Of a DNA stretch of 34,837 nucleotides, positions 1 to 5,930 are shown piece by piece (positions within the stretch are counted from its first letter, which is position 1; the number at the start of each line of letters is the position of its first letter). Source of the DNA: a virus; the IMG/VR virus record IMGVR_UViG_3300037502_000301, positions 1 through 34,837 of that record. One strand, given 5' to 3'. Position numbers and translations under genes: made by a program. Under the pieces are notes generated by a model that ran no database searches, was not told the origin of the DNA, and saw only the letters and a list, made by a program, of their open reading frames with translations.

Positions 1-162
1 AGGATCGCCCAGCCGTCCCAGTTCACAGGGATGGACTCCATCTTCAGGGACATACCACGGTCGTTTTCCATGACCACACCGACCTTGACCCAGCGTTTCT
101 TTTCCTCACCGGCCTTGTTGGTGTAAGTGCCGCCATTTGCTACTACTTCGTACTTGATACCC
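1..162. repeat. Terminal direct repeat, left copy (contig circularisation overlap)
   Basis: Bases 1-162 match 34676-34837 except at position 24 (C here, A in the right copy) and position 36 (C here, T in the right copy). Both differences are at third codon positions of the SSB-like gene (GTG/GTT and GAG/GAA) and are silent. This is best read as the overlap of a circular or permuted genome assembled from slightly diverse templates, not as a true packaged terminal repeat. Confidence 0.85.
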
Positions 163-164
163 AT
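1..164 (-). CDS. Small SSB-like protein, N-terminal part (cut by window start)
   Basis: The ATG is at 164-162, preceded by AGGAG, and the frame stays open to base 1. This is the first 54 codons of a gene whose other copy at 34627-34837 supplies the C-terminus, giving a 70-residue protein if the ends are joined. The N-terminus (MGIKYEVV) is followed by a basic stretch (KKRWVKVGVVME) and a strand-rich core with NWDGWAI. The joined protein ends in DSDVPF, the acidic tail with terminal Phe that bacterial SSB proteins use to recruit partners. I infer a small phage single-stranded-DNA-binding protein. It lies downstream of the YqaJ exonuclease in the same leftward unit. Confidence 0.7.
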   Translation of the reverse strand, partial: MGIKYEVVANGGTYTNKAGEEKKRWVKVGVVMENDRGMSLKMESIPVNWDGWAI

Positions 165-173
165 ATAACACTC

Positions 174-317
174 CTATTTAGTTAAGTACCACAAACCAGA
201 CTGGCTAAAAGCATAGCCAGCCCAAACCACTGCCATAGGCAGATTTCCCATCCTAAATTGCTCAAAGGCAACATAGGCATAAATAAAGCCAACTAGACCT
301 ACCAGCCAGCTACTCAA
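174..317 (-). CDS. Tiny two-helix membrane protein
   Basis: A 47-residue frame starts with TTG at 317-315, overlapping the TAG stop of the gene upstream. GGAG lies 6 bases before the TTG. Two hydrophobic stretches are visible: residues about 4-17 (WLVGLVGFIYAYVAF) and about 26-43 (MAVVWAGYAFSQSGLWYL), joined by a short polar loop (EQFRMGN). It ends 10 bases before the ATG of the SSB-like gene, whose AGGAG it abuts. I do not recognise a family. The tight packing between two genes and the strong amphipathic pattern support a real gene; the TTG start is the weak point. Confidence 0.55.
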   Translation of the reverse strand: MSSWLVGLVGFIYAYVAFEQFRMGNLPMAVVWAGYAFSQSGLWYLTK

Positions 318-510
318 GGTAGTCTCCGAACTTCTCCCAGAAGCAAGAGTGAATTCGCTTAAAGGTCATCTCGTCGAACTCTTCCGTGTGCTTATCAATC
401 TGGCGCAGATCATTAGCAAAATCTTCCAGCTTCGCACAAATGATCGGGGCCATAAGCATCTGGACGGCCTCGTCCACACTATCCTTATTCGTATCTATCT
501 TTAATTCCAC
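310..510 (-). CDS. Hypothetical acidic protein (66 aa)
   Basis: The start is GTG at 510-508, with AGGAG about 7 bases upstream. The product is small, largely helical and acidic, with no membrane segment and a single Cys in its N-terminal half. It overlaps the end of the preceding gene by 26 bp, and its stop overlaps the TTG start of the next small membrane protein, so it is translationally embedded in the leftward unit. No family recognised. Confidence 0.65.
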   Translation of the reverse strand: MELKIDTNKDSVDEAVQMLMAPIICAKLEDFANDLRQIDKHTEEFDEMTFKRIHSCFWEKFGDYLE

Positions 511-661
511 TTTTTTCTCCTAGCAGTTTTATAGCCTCTTTTCTTACTTCTGCGGTCACGGCCCAACCCAAGCCTTCAGGATCAAGGAGTGATCTTAGGA
601 ACCGGACTACAGGCAGAGGTAAATCATCAATAGTCCGATTATCAGAGCGAATCTCATCCAC
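485..661 (-). CDS. Hypothetical protein (58 aa), GTG start
   Basis: The frame opens with GTG at 661-659, inside the last codons of the YqaJ gene (GTGGATGA overlap), with GGAGG 9 bases upstream. It runs 58 codons to a TAA at 487-485. The protein is charged and probably helical (it contains DDLPLPVVRFLRSLLDPEG), with a basic C-terminal part. It fills what would otherwise be a 144-bp gap between YqaJ and the next gene. I do not recognise a family. Confidence 0.55.
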   Translation of the reverse strand: MDEIRSDNRTIDDLPLPVVRFLRSLLDPEGLGWAVTAEVRKEAIKLLGEKSGIKDRYE

Positions 662-1265
662 GCAGCTTAGCCTCCATGTCGTTTAGTTCTTCCAGAAAGT
701 CATAGACCTTACCCTCAAACTCGTCGAGTTCTTCTTCTGACGGCTGGAATTTGATGATCTTGATTTGTGTTTGATCGGGGAACAAAGGATGGAAACTCAC
801 CCAATGGACGAACTTCTTTCCCGTACAGGATAACTGGCAGAGCAGTTGAGGAATGTAGTCCTTCGGGATTCTGTCGGACATGAGGTTCTCAATATGTCGT
901 GGGCCTTGAGGACACTTGATCTCTACCAAACCCCCGTCCGATGTATAGCCGTCCGGAGACGCACCTAGACCCTTCATTAGTGGGTGTTCTACGAACGGAG
1001 CCTCATCAACGGTTAGTCCAGTTACTTGGCTAAACTTGATCTTGGCCAGAGGCTCTTGTTCTGTACCCCATCTCATAGCGGGTGTTTCGGGCGTTACCGT
1101 GGGAATACCAGTAAGACGCTCTGCCAATAGTTGCAGTTTAAGATTACGTCGGTAAGCCGACTCTCCGGTTTTAACAGTTGCCAGAGCATCTACGACCCTA
1201 CTCGCTGTGAGTTTTCCGCACCGCTGGGCAAACCATGCGTCGCTGCGTTGTTCCACCTTCTCCAT
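654..1265 (-). CDS. YqaJ/lambda-Exo family 5'-3' exonuclease
   Basis: This is the phage recombination exonuclease that resects double-stranded ends so that an annealing protein can act. The 203 residues carry the family motifs in order: QRSDAWFAQRCGKLTAS at 6-22, MRWGTEQEP at 64-72, GASPDGY at 101-107 (metal ligand Asp105), and VEIKCP at 114-119 (Glu115, Lys117 of the PD-(D/E)XK core). Length is normal for a compact YqaJ protein. Its start overlaps the upstream regulator by 76 bp. Its likely partner, an annealing protein, is encoded at 7006-7509 on the opposite unit, not next to it as in lambda. Confidence 0.92.
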   Translation of the reverse strand: MEKVEQRSDAWFAQRCGKLTASRVVDALATVKTGESAYRRNLKLQLLAERLTGIPTVTPETPAMRWGTEQEPLAKIKFSQVTGLTVDEAPFVEHPLMKGLGASPDGYTSDGGLVEIKCPQGPRHIENLMSDRIPKDYIPQLLCQLSCTGKKFVHWVSFHPLFPDQTQIKIIKFQPSEEELDEFEGKVYDFLEELNDMEAKLRG

Positions 1266-1576
1266 ATTTCGTTTCTCGCTTTCTTTAGTTCAGATTCAAA
1301 CCTGTCAACACTTATACGCAACTTCTGAGCTACGGCGTGATGGCCTTGGTACGGGTACTGAATGTACTTGGCTTTGACAATTATACGCAGGTTCTGTGGA
1401 AGGGTGCAAATGATTTCTTCCATGCGCTCCCCGTCCCTGAAGTTAGGCTCTAAATGCGGTTCTGGCGGGTCGTAAACATCTCCTAACTCTGGGACGTATT
1501 CGCCCTCTGCGGAGGCCGCCTGGGTTTGAACTGGTGGGCCTAGAACGCCATACTGACACCAGAACACCCAGTTCAT
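1190..1576 (-). CDS. Sigma-region-4 / antiterminator-Q-like regulator
   Basis: I chose the ATG at 1576-1574, which overlaps the TGA of the glycosyltransferase (TGATG), giving 128 residues. A TTG at 1630 would add 18. The middle (about 70-115) reads as a helix-turn-helix of sigma-70 region 4 type: LPQNLRIIVKAKYI, a conserved-looking turn, then HHAVAQKLRISVDRFESELKKARNEIW. The region before it is acidic and proline-rich. Phage proteins of this layout include Q-type antiterminators and late-gene activators, and I infer such a role. The last 20 residues overlap the YqaJ start and look unconstrained. Confidence 0.55.
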   Translation of the reverse strand: MNWVFWCQYGVLGPPVQTQAASAEGEYVPELGDVYDPPEPHLEPNFRDGERMEEIICTLPQNLRIIVKAKYIQYPYQGHHAVAQKLRISVDRFESELKKARNEIWRRWNNAATHGLPSGAENSQRVGS

Positions 1577-2262
1577 CAAGAGGTCTTGAACCAGACTTTC
1601 GCTAACTCTGGCCTGTTCTGCTCTATCCAAGGTTTAGCCTCCTCAATACACTTTTTGAAGTCATTGCCAAATGTCTGGCTTCCTGCGTGATGCACATAAG
1701 ACCTAGACACATAGTGCTTGTAGCCTTTAAGCGACATATCTATACATTGCACATCGTCTGAATACCAGTTTAGCGGCGGGAAGTCTACCCATGCCTCCCT
1801 GGACACCCAGCCAAAAAACGGCGCAATGATATCCGTCTGGATGATCTTTTGTTCGCTCTCCCACCTCAGACCTATTAGCCGGTCTCCTTCCTGGCGAGTC
1901 CTGACGTTCTGTACGCCTCTTGCGTAGTCACTCCGTCCAGCCACCCAGCCCACCTTTTCGGTATTCTGTTGTAAAAAAGCAACATCTTCCATAAGCCGCT
2001 GCCAAGTCGAGGGCATGAACACGATGTCGTCGTTACAGACCACCAAGTCCTCGTGTTCTTTAAAGGCTTCGTTACAGACCGCATTGAAGGCATCTCCAAA
2101 GTTCGTGGCCGTGTTATCAGAATTGATAGTCCTGTGCCTCGGCAAAACGACCCCAGACCCAGATAGATAGACTGGGATGTACTCTGGGACGTAACAGGTG
2201 ATGGAGGTTAGCAGGACGGGTAAGCATCCTGAGTTATTTGTACAGATGACGATGGCTGTCAA
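1576..2262 (-). CDS. GT-A fold glycosyltransferase-like protein
   Basis: The 228-residue protein begins with a short beta-strand (TAIVICTNNS), the typical start of family 2-like GT-A enzymes. It has an NDD metal-binding motif at 77-79 (VVCNDDIVFM) in the place of DXD and a late acidic pair (WYSDDVQC) suited to a catalytic base region, followed by conserved-looking aromatic and His residues (SYVHHAG). It would transfer a sugar from a nucleotide-sugar donor; the acceptor is unknown. It overlaps the epimerase gene by 4 bp (ATGA), which suggests that the two work on the same sugar. Confidence 0.75.
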   Translation of the reverse strand: MTAIVICTNNSGCLPVLLTSITCYVPEYIPVYLSGSGVVLPRHRTINSDNTATNFGDAFNAVCNEAFKEHEDLVVCNDDIVFMPSTWQRLMEDVAFLQQNTEKVGWVAGRSDYARGVQNVRTRQEGDRLIGLRWESEQKIIQTDIIAPFFGWVSREAWVDFPPLNWYSDDVQCIDMSLKGYKHYVSRSYVHHAGSQTFGNDFKKCIEEAKPWIEQNRPELAKVWFKTS

Positions 2263-3251
2263 AATAACCTCTGCGTCCAGGTTTTAGGGGTTAGGGGTGA
2301 CACTATTTCAATCGGCAAGTGGTATTTGAAGGGGCGGGGGCCACGGTTCCTGATGTAGGTGATGATCTTCCCTAGGGACTCGTCCAGAGGTACGCTCTGC
2401 TCCCATTTAAACCAGTCTCTGATCTTGTCTGCGGAACAGTTGGCGTGCTTTACCTCTTGGGGGCGACCAGGCATATAAGTCGGGTTCAGGTCAAAGTCTA
2501 GGAGTTTGGCGATTCTCTGTGCCAACTCTAAAATCGCTACCTCACCCTTGTCTGGCCCGATGTTAAAGGTATGGCCAGCACAGTCCTCAAAACCTAACAT
2601 CATCAAGATGTCTATATCTTCGTCTACGTCTGAGAAGCATCGAATCTGGGATCCGTCACCGTAGATGATTGGCTGGCGACCCTGAAGCATAAGGTTGGTC
2701 ATGATCGAGGCTACATTTCGGAACGGGTCGTCATACTTCTGTTTGGCCCCAATAATGTTGTGCGGCACGGCGATCACCAGCTCTATCCCATGAACCTCTG
2801 CAAGGTTCTTTAGAAGCATCTCTGCGGCCACTTTAGCGATGCCGTAGGGGTCTTGTGGCTTACATTCCATGTCCTCGGTAAACGGAGGCTTCTGCGCCCC
2901 ATAACGAGCCATAGACGAGCAATGAACGACTCTCTTAACGCCGCAGCGTATAGCTGCTGTCATTACATTGACGGATATTTGGGTGGTGTTCTGGGTGATG
3001 AGTGAGGGAGAGAAGACAGATAGTCCTTCGTAGGCAGTGCAGGCCGTGTGGTAGACCAGATCCACCCCGTCCATGACATCGGTGAGTTTATCGAGGTTCG
3101 ATAAGTCAAACCTGTGGAGGTCTACATGATGCGGGACGTTTAAAGGGTCCCCACCGATCATGTTATCAACACCTATAACCTGGTGTCCTTTTAGCCGATC
3201 ACACAGATGCGAACCTAAAAAGCCAGCGGCTCCGGTTACTAGAATTTTCAT
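2259..3251 (-). CDS. NAD-dependent epimerase/dehydratase (extended SDR)
   Basis: The Rossmann motif GAAGFLG (7-13) follows the first strand (KILVT). A Ser pair (CSSMARYG, 111-118) and the catalytic YGIAK (136-140) complete the extended-SDR active site. The protein resembles UDP-glucose 4-epimerase or dTDP-glucose dehydratase-type enzymes. I start it at ATG 3251, which overlaps the previous stop as ATGA, rather than at the TTG 18 bases upstream. The length (330 aa) is normal. It probably makes or interconverts a nucleotide sugar for the adjacent glycosyltransferase. The product could modify host surface glycans or phage DNA; the sequence does not tell which. Confidence 0.88.
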   Translation of the reverse strand: MKILVTGAAGFLGSHLCDRLKGHQVIGVDNMIGGDPLNVPHHVDLHRFDLSNLDKLTDVMDGVDLVYHTACTAYEGLSVFSPSLITQNTTQISVNVMTAAIRCGVKRVVHCSSMARYGAQKPPFTEDMECKPQDPYGIAKVAAEMLLKNLAEVHGIELVIAVPHNIIGAKQKYDDPFRNVASIMTNLMLQGRQPIIYGDGSQIRCFSDVDEDIDILMMLGFEDCAGHTFNIGPDKGEVAILELAQRIAKLLDFDLNPTYMPGRPQEVKHANCSADKIRDWFKWEQSVPLDESLGKIITYIRNRGPRPFKYHLPIEIVSPLTPKTWTQRLF

Positions 3252-3691
3252 AGATTGACCAATCTCCAAAGGCGTAGCGGAACCGCAAAGAACCGCTCAC
3301 CGCTCTCTACATACTTGTTTGGATTCTCAACTACAGGGCTTTGTAGAATTGTATCACCACGACACCAGAGGGCTTGTGTTAAGTCCTGCTTTACAGAGAA
3401 AAGTAAGGTTGGCAGGTTATAAGTAAAGAACTTCTGCTTCCGGTAAGGAACGTGGACTGTCTGGTAAGGAAAATCGCTTACCCAGTTATGTCGTCGTTCA
3501 ACCTCTGCGTAACCGACTTCTCTGCCGTTCTCTAGGATGATGACATCCACGTCGTACTTCCCGCCCTCCTCGACTTGCTTACCCCACCTGGTAGAGATGT
3601 AGTTCATAACGGCATCTTTAGCAGGGCCGTCATTCTCCTCGTGTAGCTGGGCATCAAAAGGTTTTTTCGAGTATCCGCTTGATGGTCTCAT
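3248..3691 (-). CDS. Hypothetical protein, possible PD-(D/E)XK-type fold
   Basis: The 147-residue protein has a short segment, YDVDVIILENGREVGYAEVE (about 45-64), that matches the D-strand-turn-E-x-E pattern of restriction-endonuclease-like folds, with the usual Lys replaced by Glu. The rest includes aromatic-rich strands (VPYRKQKFFTYNL) and a C-terminal FFAVPLRLWRLV. No firm family assignment is possible. It overlaps the Ref-like gene by 38 bp at its start and the SDR by 4 bp at its end. Confidence 0.5.
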   Translation of the reverse strand: MRPSSGYSKKPFDAQLHEENDGPAKDAVMNYISTRWGKQVEEGGKYDVDVIILENGREVGYAEVERRHNWVSDFPYQTVHVPYRKQKFFTYNLPTLLFSVKQDLTQALWCRGDTILQSPVVENPNKYVESGERFFAVPLRLWRLVNL

Positions 3692-3920
3692 TTAGAGCGT
3701 CCAGTTCGTCCATCTTCTTCAACTTCCACATATTCCGCTGCCCATGCCAGCCGTTCTTAGATCCGGTATGGCAGTCCTTACAAAGAGGGATACAGATGTA
3801 CTGTCGGTGTTGTTTGACATGGTGTGCATCACTTGGGCCTTCTGCGTCACACACCACACACCGCATCTCTTTGATAAGCCCAAGGTAGGCTTTCTCTTTG
3901 GCGTTTAACTTGTTAAGCAT
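3654..3920 (-). CDS. Ref/HNH-type zinc-binding nuclease
   Basis: The 88-residue protein has two Cys pairs framing a His pair: C21-x2-C24, H33-H34, then C47-x2-C50-H51 (CIPLCKDCHTG), followed by NGWHGQ. This is the treble-clef HNH arrangement of the P1 Ref-like recombination-enhancement nucleases and related NinG/DUF968-type proteins common beside ninB. It probably cuts DNA during recombination. Its ATG overlaps the end of ninB by 8 bp. Confidence 0.75.
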   Translation of the reverse strand: MLNKLNAKEKAYLGLIKEMRCVVCDAEGPSDAHHVKQHRQYICIPLCKDCHTGSKNGWHGQRNMWKLKKMDELDALNETIKRILEKTF

Positions 3921-4239
3921 TGGTTGAGATCCAGGCGAATACTTCTTGAAGATAGTCTGAGAACTCTTGCTTGCTGAGTTTCGTAGTAGATGGCCATACC
4001 ATGATGACTTCCCCGTGGATCTCTAGGATGTCTGGCTTCAGGTATTGGCGTTTAAACCATTCGTGCCATACGGGTGCGGTCTGGTTAGTCTTCTCAGCAA
4101 GGATCTGGAGTTCCTTCCAGTAAAGCGCATTCTGGTCGGCAGTTCTGTTAGGCGGCTTGATCTCTACAGAATGGCCGTCAGGAGCCTGTGCGACCATCTG
4201 TAGGACTGTCTGGCGGTTGCCGTCAAGGATGAACTTCAT
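3913..4239 (-). CDS. ninB: NinB-family recombination protein
   Basis: The sequence matches the NinB/Orf pattern: an N-terminal strand (KFILDG), basic early half, the hallmark RTADQNALYWKELQILAE segment, then the VWHEWFKRQYLKP block and a C-terminal FSDYLQEVFAWI helix. Lambda NinB (Orf) binds single-stranded DNA and helps load recombinases. I start it at ATG 4239, which overlaps the methyltransferase TGA (ATGA) and has GGGAG 5 bases upstream; an ATG at 4251 would add 4 residues. Length 108 aa. Confidence 0.88.
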   Translation of the reverse strand: MKFILDGNRQTVLQMVAQAPDGHSVEIKPPNRTADQNALYWKELQILAEKTNQTAPVWHEWFKRQYLKPDILEIHGEVIMVWPSTTKLSKQEFSDYLQEVFAWISTNA

Positions 4240-5116
4240 AGGCTCTCCCATGCTGTTCTAGCCACTTCTGGAACTTGTCCGTTTCCAATGGCTTTAAGTC
4301 TGTCCACCCTAGCGGCCACCCCATCAGCCACTCGACCCAAGTCGGGTTCAATTTCCCACCAGCTTGTGTACTCAGAGCTGTCCCGCCTTGAGCGTATTTT
4401 TCTTTCCGATGGCTCGTGTCGTCCGCTACTGGTGTCGGCCACAGTCTCCTGCCAACTATTGTTTCTAGGTTTGGAAACCTCTTTTCGTTCCACGCAGATT
4501 CTGGCGTTATTGTCGCCGCCATCGCAGAACAACTTCTTGGGGTCGGCCAATTTACTTGAGCTGTTAAAGTTGGAGTATTCCTTTTGTGTTCGCTCGGAGC
4601 ATTTGTTTCTTTTGCCATGTGAGCAGTTGGCGTTGGCCAAAATCCAGATTCTGTCTCTTTGGTGAGGTGCGCCGACATCTGCTGCTCCCAGCACTCCCCA
4701 TCTCGCATCAAACCCCATCGAGGCCAAGTCTCCGAGTACGGTTCCAAGCCCCCTAGAAGTGAGCATTGGTGAGTTCTCCACAAAGACGAATCTGGGTCGT
4801 ACTTCGTGAATGATCCGTGCCATTTCTCGCCACATTCCTGAACGCTCTCCGTCAATTCCTGCGCCCTTTCCTGCTGCTGAGATGTCCTGGCATGGAAACC
4901 CGCCAGATACGACATCAACAATTCCTCGCCACGGTCTTCCGTCAAAGGTTTGAACATCATCCCAAATCGGGAAAGGCGGGAGAACTCCGTCATTCTGTCT
5001 GGCGGCAAGTACGCAAGCTGCGTATGGTTCCCACTCGACTGCACAGACTGTTCTCCATCCGACGAGATGTCCCCCAAGTATTCCTCCACCAGCACCTGCG
5101 AATAGAGCCAACTCAT
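4223..5116 (-). CDS. WPTP-motif protein overprinted on the methyltransferase gene
   Basis: This 297-codon frame lies entirely across the Dcm gene on the same strand. It begins with ATG directly after the TGA of the upstream gene (TGAATG, same frame) and ends 13 bp beyond the Dcm stop. It contains SFTKYDPDSSLWRT, FSETWPRWG-like SETWPRWGLMRDGECW, three WPTP motifs, and a Trp-rich tail (LNPTWVEWLMGWPLGW, then TDLKPLETDKF). From memory, phage proteins with just these WPTP repeats and this tail are common, often listed as hypothetical or methyltransferase-related; I could not check this. Across the three WPTP copies the base changes are silent here and non-silent in the Dcm frame. Function unknown; I infer it is a real protein, possibly a companion of the methyltransferase. 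Confidence 0.6.
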   Translation of the reverse strand: MSWLYSQVLVEEYLGDISSDGEQSVQSSGNHTQLAYLPPDRMTEFSRLSRFGMMFKPLTEDRGEELLMSYLAGFHARTSQQQERAQELTESVQECGEKWHGSFTKYDPDSSLWRTHQCSLLGGLEPYSETWPRWGLMRDGECWEQQMSAHLTKETESGFWPTPTAHMAKETNAPSEHKRNTPTLTAQVNWPTPRSCSAMAATITPESAWNEKRFPNLETIVGRRLWPTPVADDTSHRKEKYAQGGTALSTQAGGKLNPTWVEWLMGWPLGWTDLKPLETDKFQKWLEQHGRAYEVHP

Positions 5117-5120
5117 TCAT
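4236..5120 (-). CDS. DNA (cytosine-5) methyltransferase
   Basis: All main C5-methyltransferase motifs are present in the 294 residues: motif I ALFAGAGGG (5-13, SAM binding), motif IV GGFPCQDIS (73-81, catalytic Cys77), motif VI ENS (115-117), motif VIII QRDRIWI (154-160) and the motif X-like GNGQVP near 279-284. It transfers a methyl group from S-adenosylmethionine to C5 of cytosine, probably to shield phage DNA from restriction. The region between motifs VIII and IX (about 161-250), where target recognition sits, is short and polar and overlaps the WPTP part of the other frame. ATG 5120 overlaps the upstream TGA as ATGA. Confidence 0.92.
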   Translation of the reverse strand: MNELALFAGAGGGILGGHLVGWRTVCAVEWEPYAACVLAARQNDGVLPPFPIWDDVQTFDGRPWRGIVDVVSGGFPCQDISAAGKGAGIDGERSGMWREMARIIHEVRPRFVFVENSPMLTSRGLGTVLGDLASMGFDARWGVLGAADVGAPHQRDRIWILANANCSHGKRNKCSERTQKEYSNFNSSSKLADPKKLFCDGGDNNARICVERKEVSKPRNNSWQETVADTSSGRHEPSERKIRSRRDSSEYTSWWEIEPDLGRVADGVAARVDRLKAIGNGQVPEVARTAWESL

Positions 5121-5512
5121 GCGGCCCTCATTGTTCTACGCATGACTTCTGCCTTAAAATTGGGCCAGCTATCGAACTCTGACGGGCGCAGTCCGAGTTG
5201 GAGTCCTTTACTCTCAATTCCTGTAGCGGTCTCCCACCAGTTGACTACCTTGCCTTGGACTTGAACTACATCTTCTCCGAGGTCTACACCCCAGTCATCA
5301 TCCCATCTCTCAGCTCGTAACCAAGTGGCCGCATGGGGAATAAAGATCCCGCCATCTTTTCTCCACTGGTCTTGTTGCTTGGCTAGTTCTAGTGCTTTGA
5401 TGATCTTCTCGACTGGCGGTCTTATCTTCTCTGTCTGGCTCCAGGCTTTTCTTGCTTCGCCCTTGGCTACTTTTCTTGGGTATGCCTTCCAGAACTTCTC
5501 AAAGTCTTCCAT
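5117..5512 (-). CDS. Replication-organiser-type protein (131 aa)
   Basis: The first 70 residues follow a pattern seen at the C-terminal end of phage replication initiators: FEKFWKAYPRKVAKGEARKAW, then DGGIFIPHAATWLRAERWDD. Here it stands at the N-terminus of a short protein with an extra C-terminal part. The start has AAGGAG 7 bases upstream. It is the first gene after the long non-coding stretch that has an origin-like appearance, which fits a replication role. Its frame continues, past a single TGA, into the WPTP frame. I infer involvement in replication initiation or helicase loading. Confidence 0.6.
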   Translation of the reverse strand: MEDFEKFWKAYPRKVAKGEARKAWSQTEKIRPPVEKIIKALELAKQQDQWRKDGGIFIPHAATWLRAERWDDDWGVDLGEDVVQVQGKVVNWWETATGIESKGLQLGLRPSEFDSWPNFKAEVMRRTMRAA

Positions 5513-5529
5513 ATCTTCTCCTTTATAAC

Positions 5530-5540
5530 ACTTGTCTACA
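5530..5540 (+). repeat. ACTTGTCTACA regulatory repeat, copy 1
   Basis: The 11-mer ACTTGTCTACA lies 18 bases upstream of the leftward replication-type gene start. The same 11-mer is at 6303-6313 inside the rightward promoter. Both are followed at different distances by TACTCAT(A/G)GG or TACTCATGG. Possibly a shared operator for both units. Confidence 0.4.
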
Positions 5541-5648
5541 TATTTTACTCATAGGTTCCCCAAGGGTGGAAGCCCACCAGATCCCAGGAACCAACTCTTT
5601 GCAACCTTAATAAACATTCCCTAGATACCCCATAAGGCTACGATTCTT

Positions 5649-5657
5649 TCATCCACA
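5649..5657 (+). promoter_or_regulatory. DnaA-box-like site
   Basis: TCATCCACA differs from the consensus TTATCCACA at one base. It is isolated; I see no second close match nearby. Confidence 0.3.
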
Positions 5658-5794
5658 GGTTTGTCTCCACCGCTCGCCCTGTGAACTACCTGAGTCCCTC
5701 GTAGACAGGCTCAGACCTAAACGTAGGGTGTAAACGCTAGGTGTCTTTTCTTCCTGGCCGCCGATTCAAGCGCACTGCTAACGGGAGGAGTCCG

Positions 5795-5921
5795 ACTGGA
5801 AATGAAAAAACCCCTAAGTGAGACTTGGGCTTGACAGGCCAGCACCCGACACAGGTGAAGTGCATACAAGCCTCACTTAGAGGTTCTTTCCTGTGTCTTG
5901 CGCTGGAGCGTCACTTCCAGT
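5795..5921 (-). ncRNA. Structured RNA / elaborate terminator, transcribed leftward
   Basis: Nested inverted repeats: outer arms 5795-5805 and 5911-5921 (ACTGGAAATGA against TCACTTCCAGT), inner arms 5805-5822 and 5872-5889. Read as minus-strand RNA both stems pair fully (11 and about 18 bp) because every mismatch becomes G-U; on the plus strand the same positions are C-A or A-C clashes. The inner stem ends in GGGGUUUUUU, as in an intrinsic terminator. A further pair, GACACAGG at 5848-5855 with CCTGTGTC at 5890-5897, crosses the inner stem and could form a pseudoknot. It begins 10 bases after the gene ending at 5931. It may be a terminator, a stable small RNA or a 3' structure. Confidence 0.55.
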
Positions 5922-5930
5922 ACAGACACA

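Larger units (their letters stand above)
5513..5794. other. Non-coding stretch, possible replication origin/leader
   Basis: No convincing gene lies here. It holds several short inverted repeats: CCTGAG at 5689-5694 with CTCAG at 5710-5714, ACCTA at 5715-5719 with TAGGT at 5738-5742, and CACAGG near 5654 with CCTGTG near 5678. A DnaA-box-like TCATCCACA (one base off TTATCCACA) sits at 5649-5657. The position just upstream of a replication-type gene makes an origin plausible, but one weak DnaA box is thin evidence. Confidence 0.35.

Noticed and set aside
1875-2099. A 74-codon minus-strand frame inside the glycosyltransferase gene
   Set aside because: Internal, motif-free and Thr/Arg-rich; an out-of-frame shadow of the GT-A gene.
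4288-5182. Plus-strand frames of 121-125 codons opposite the methyltransferase
   Set aside because: No ribosome-binding site, no domain pattern, wrong direction for the unit; they reflect the unusual constraint on the two minus-strand frames.
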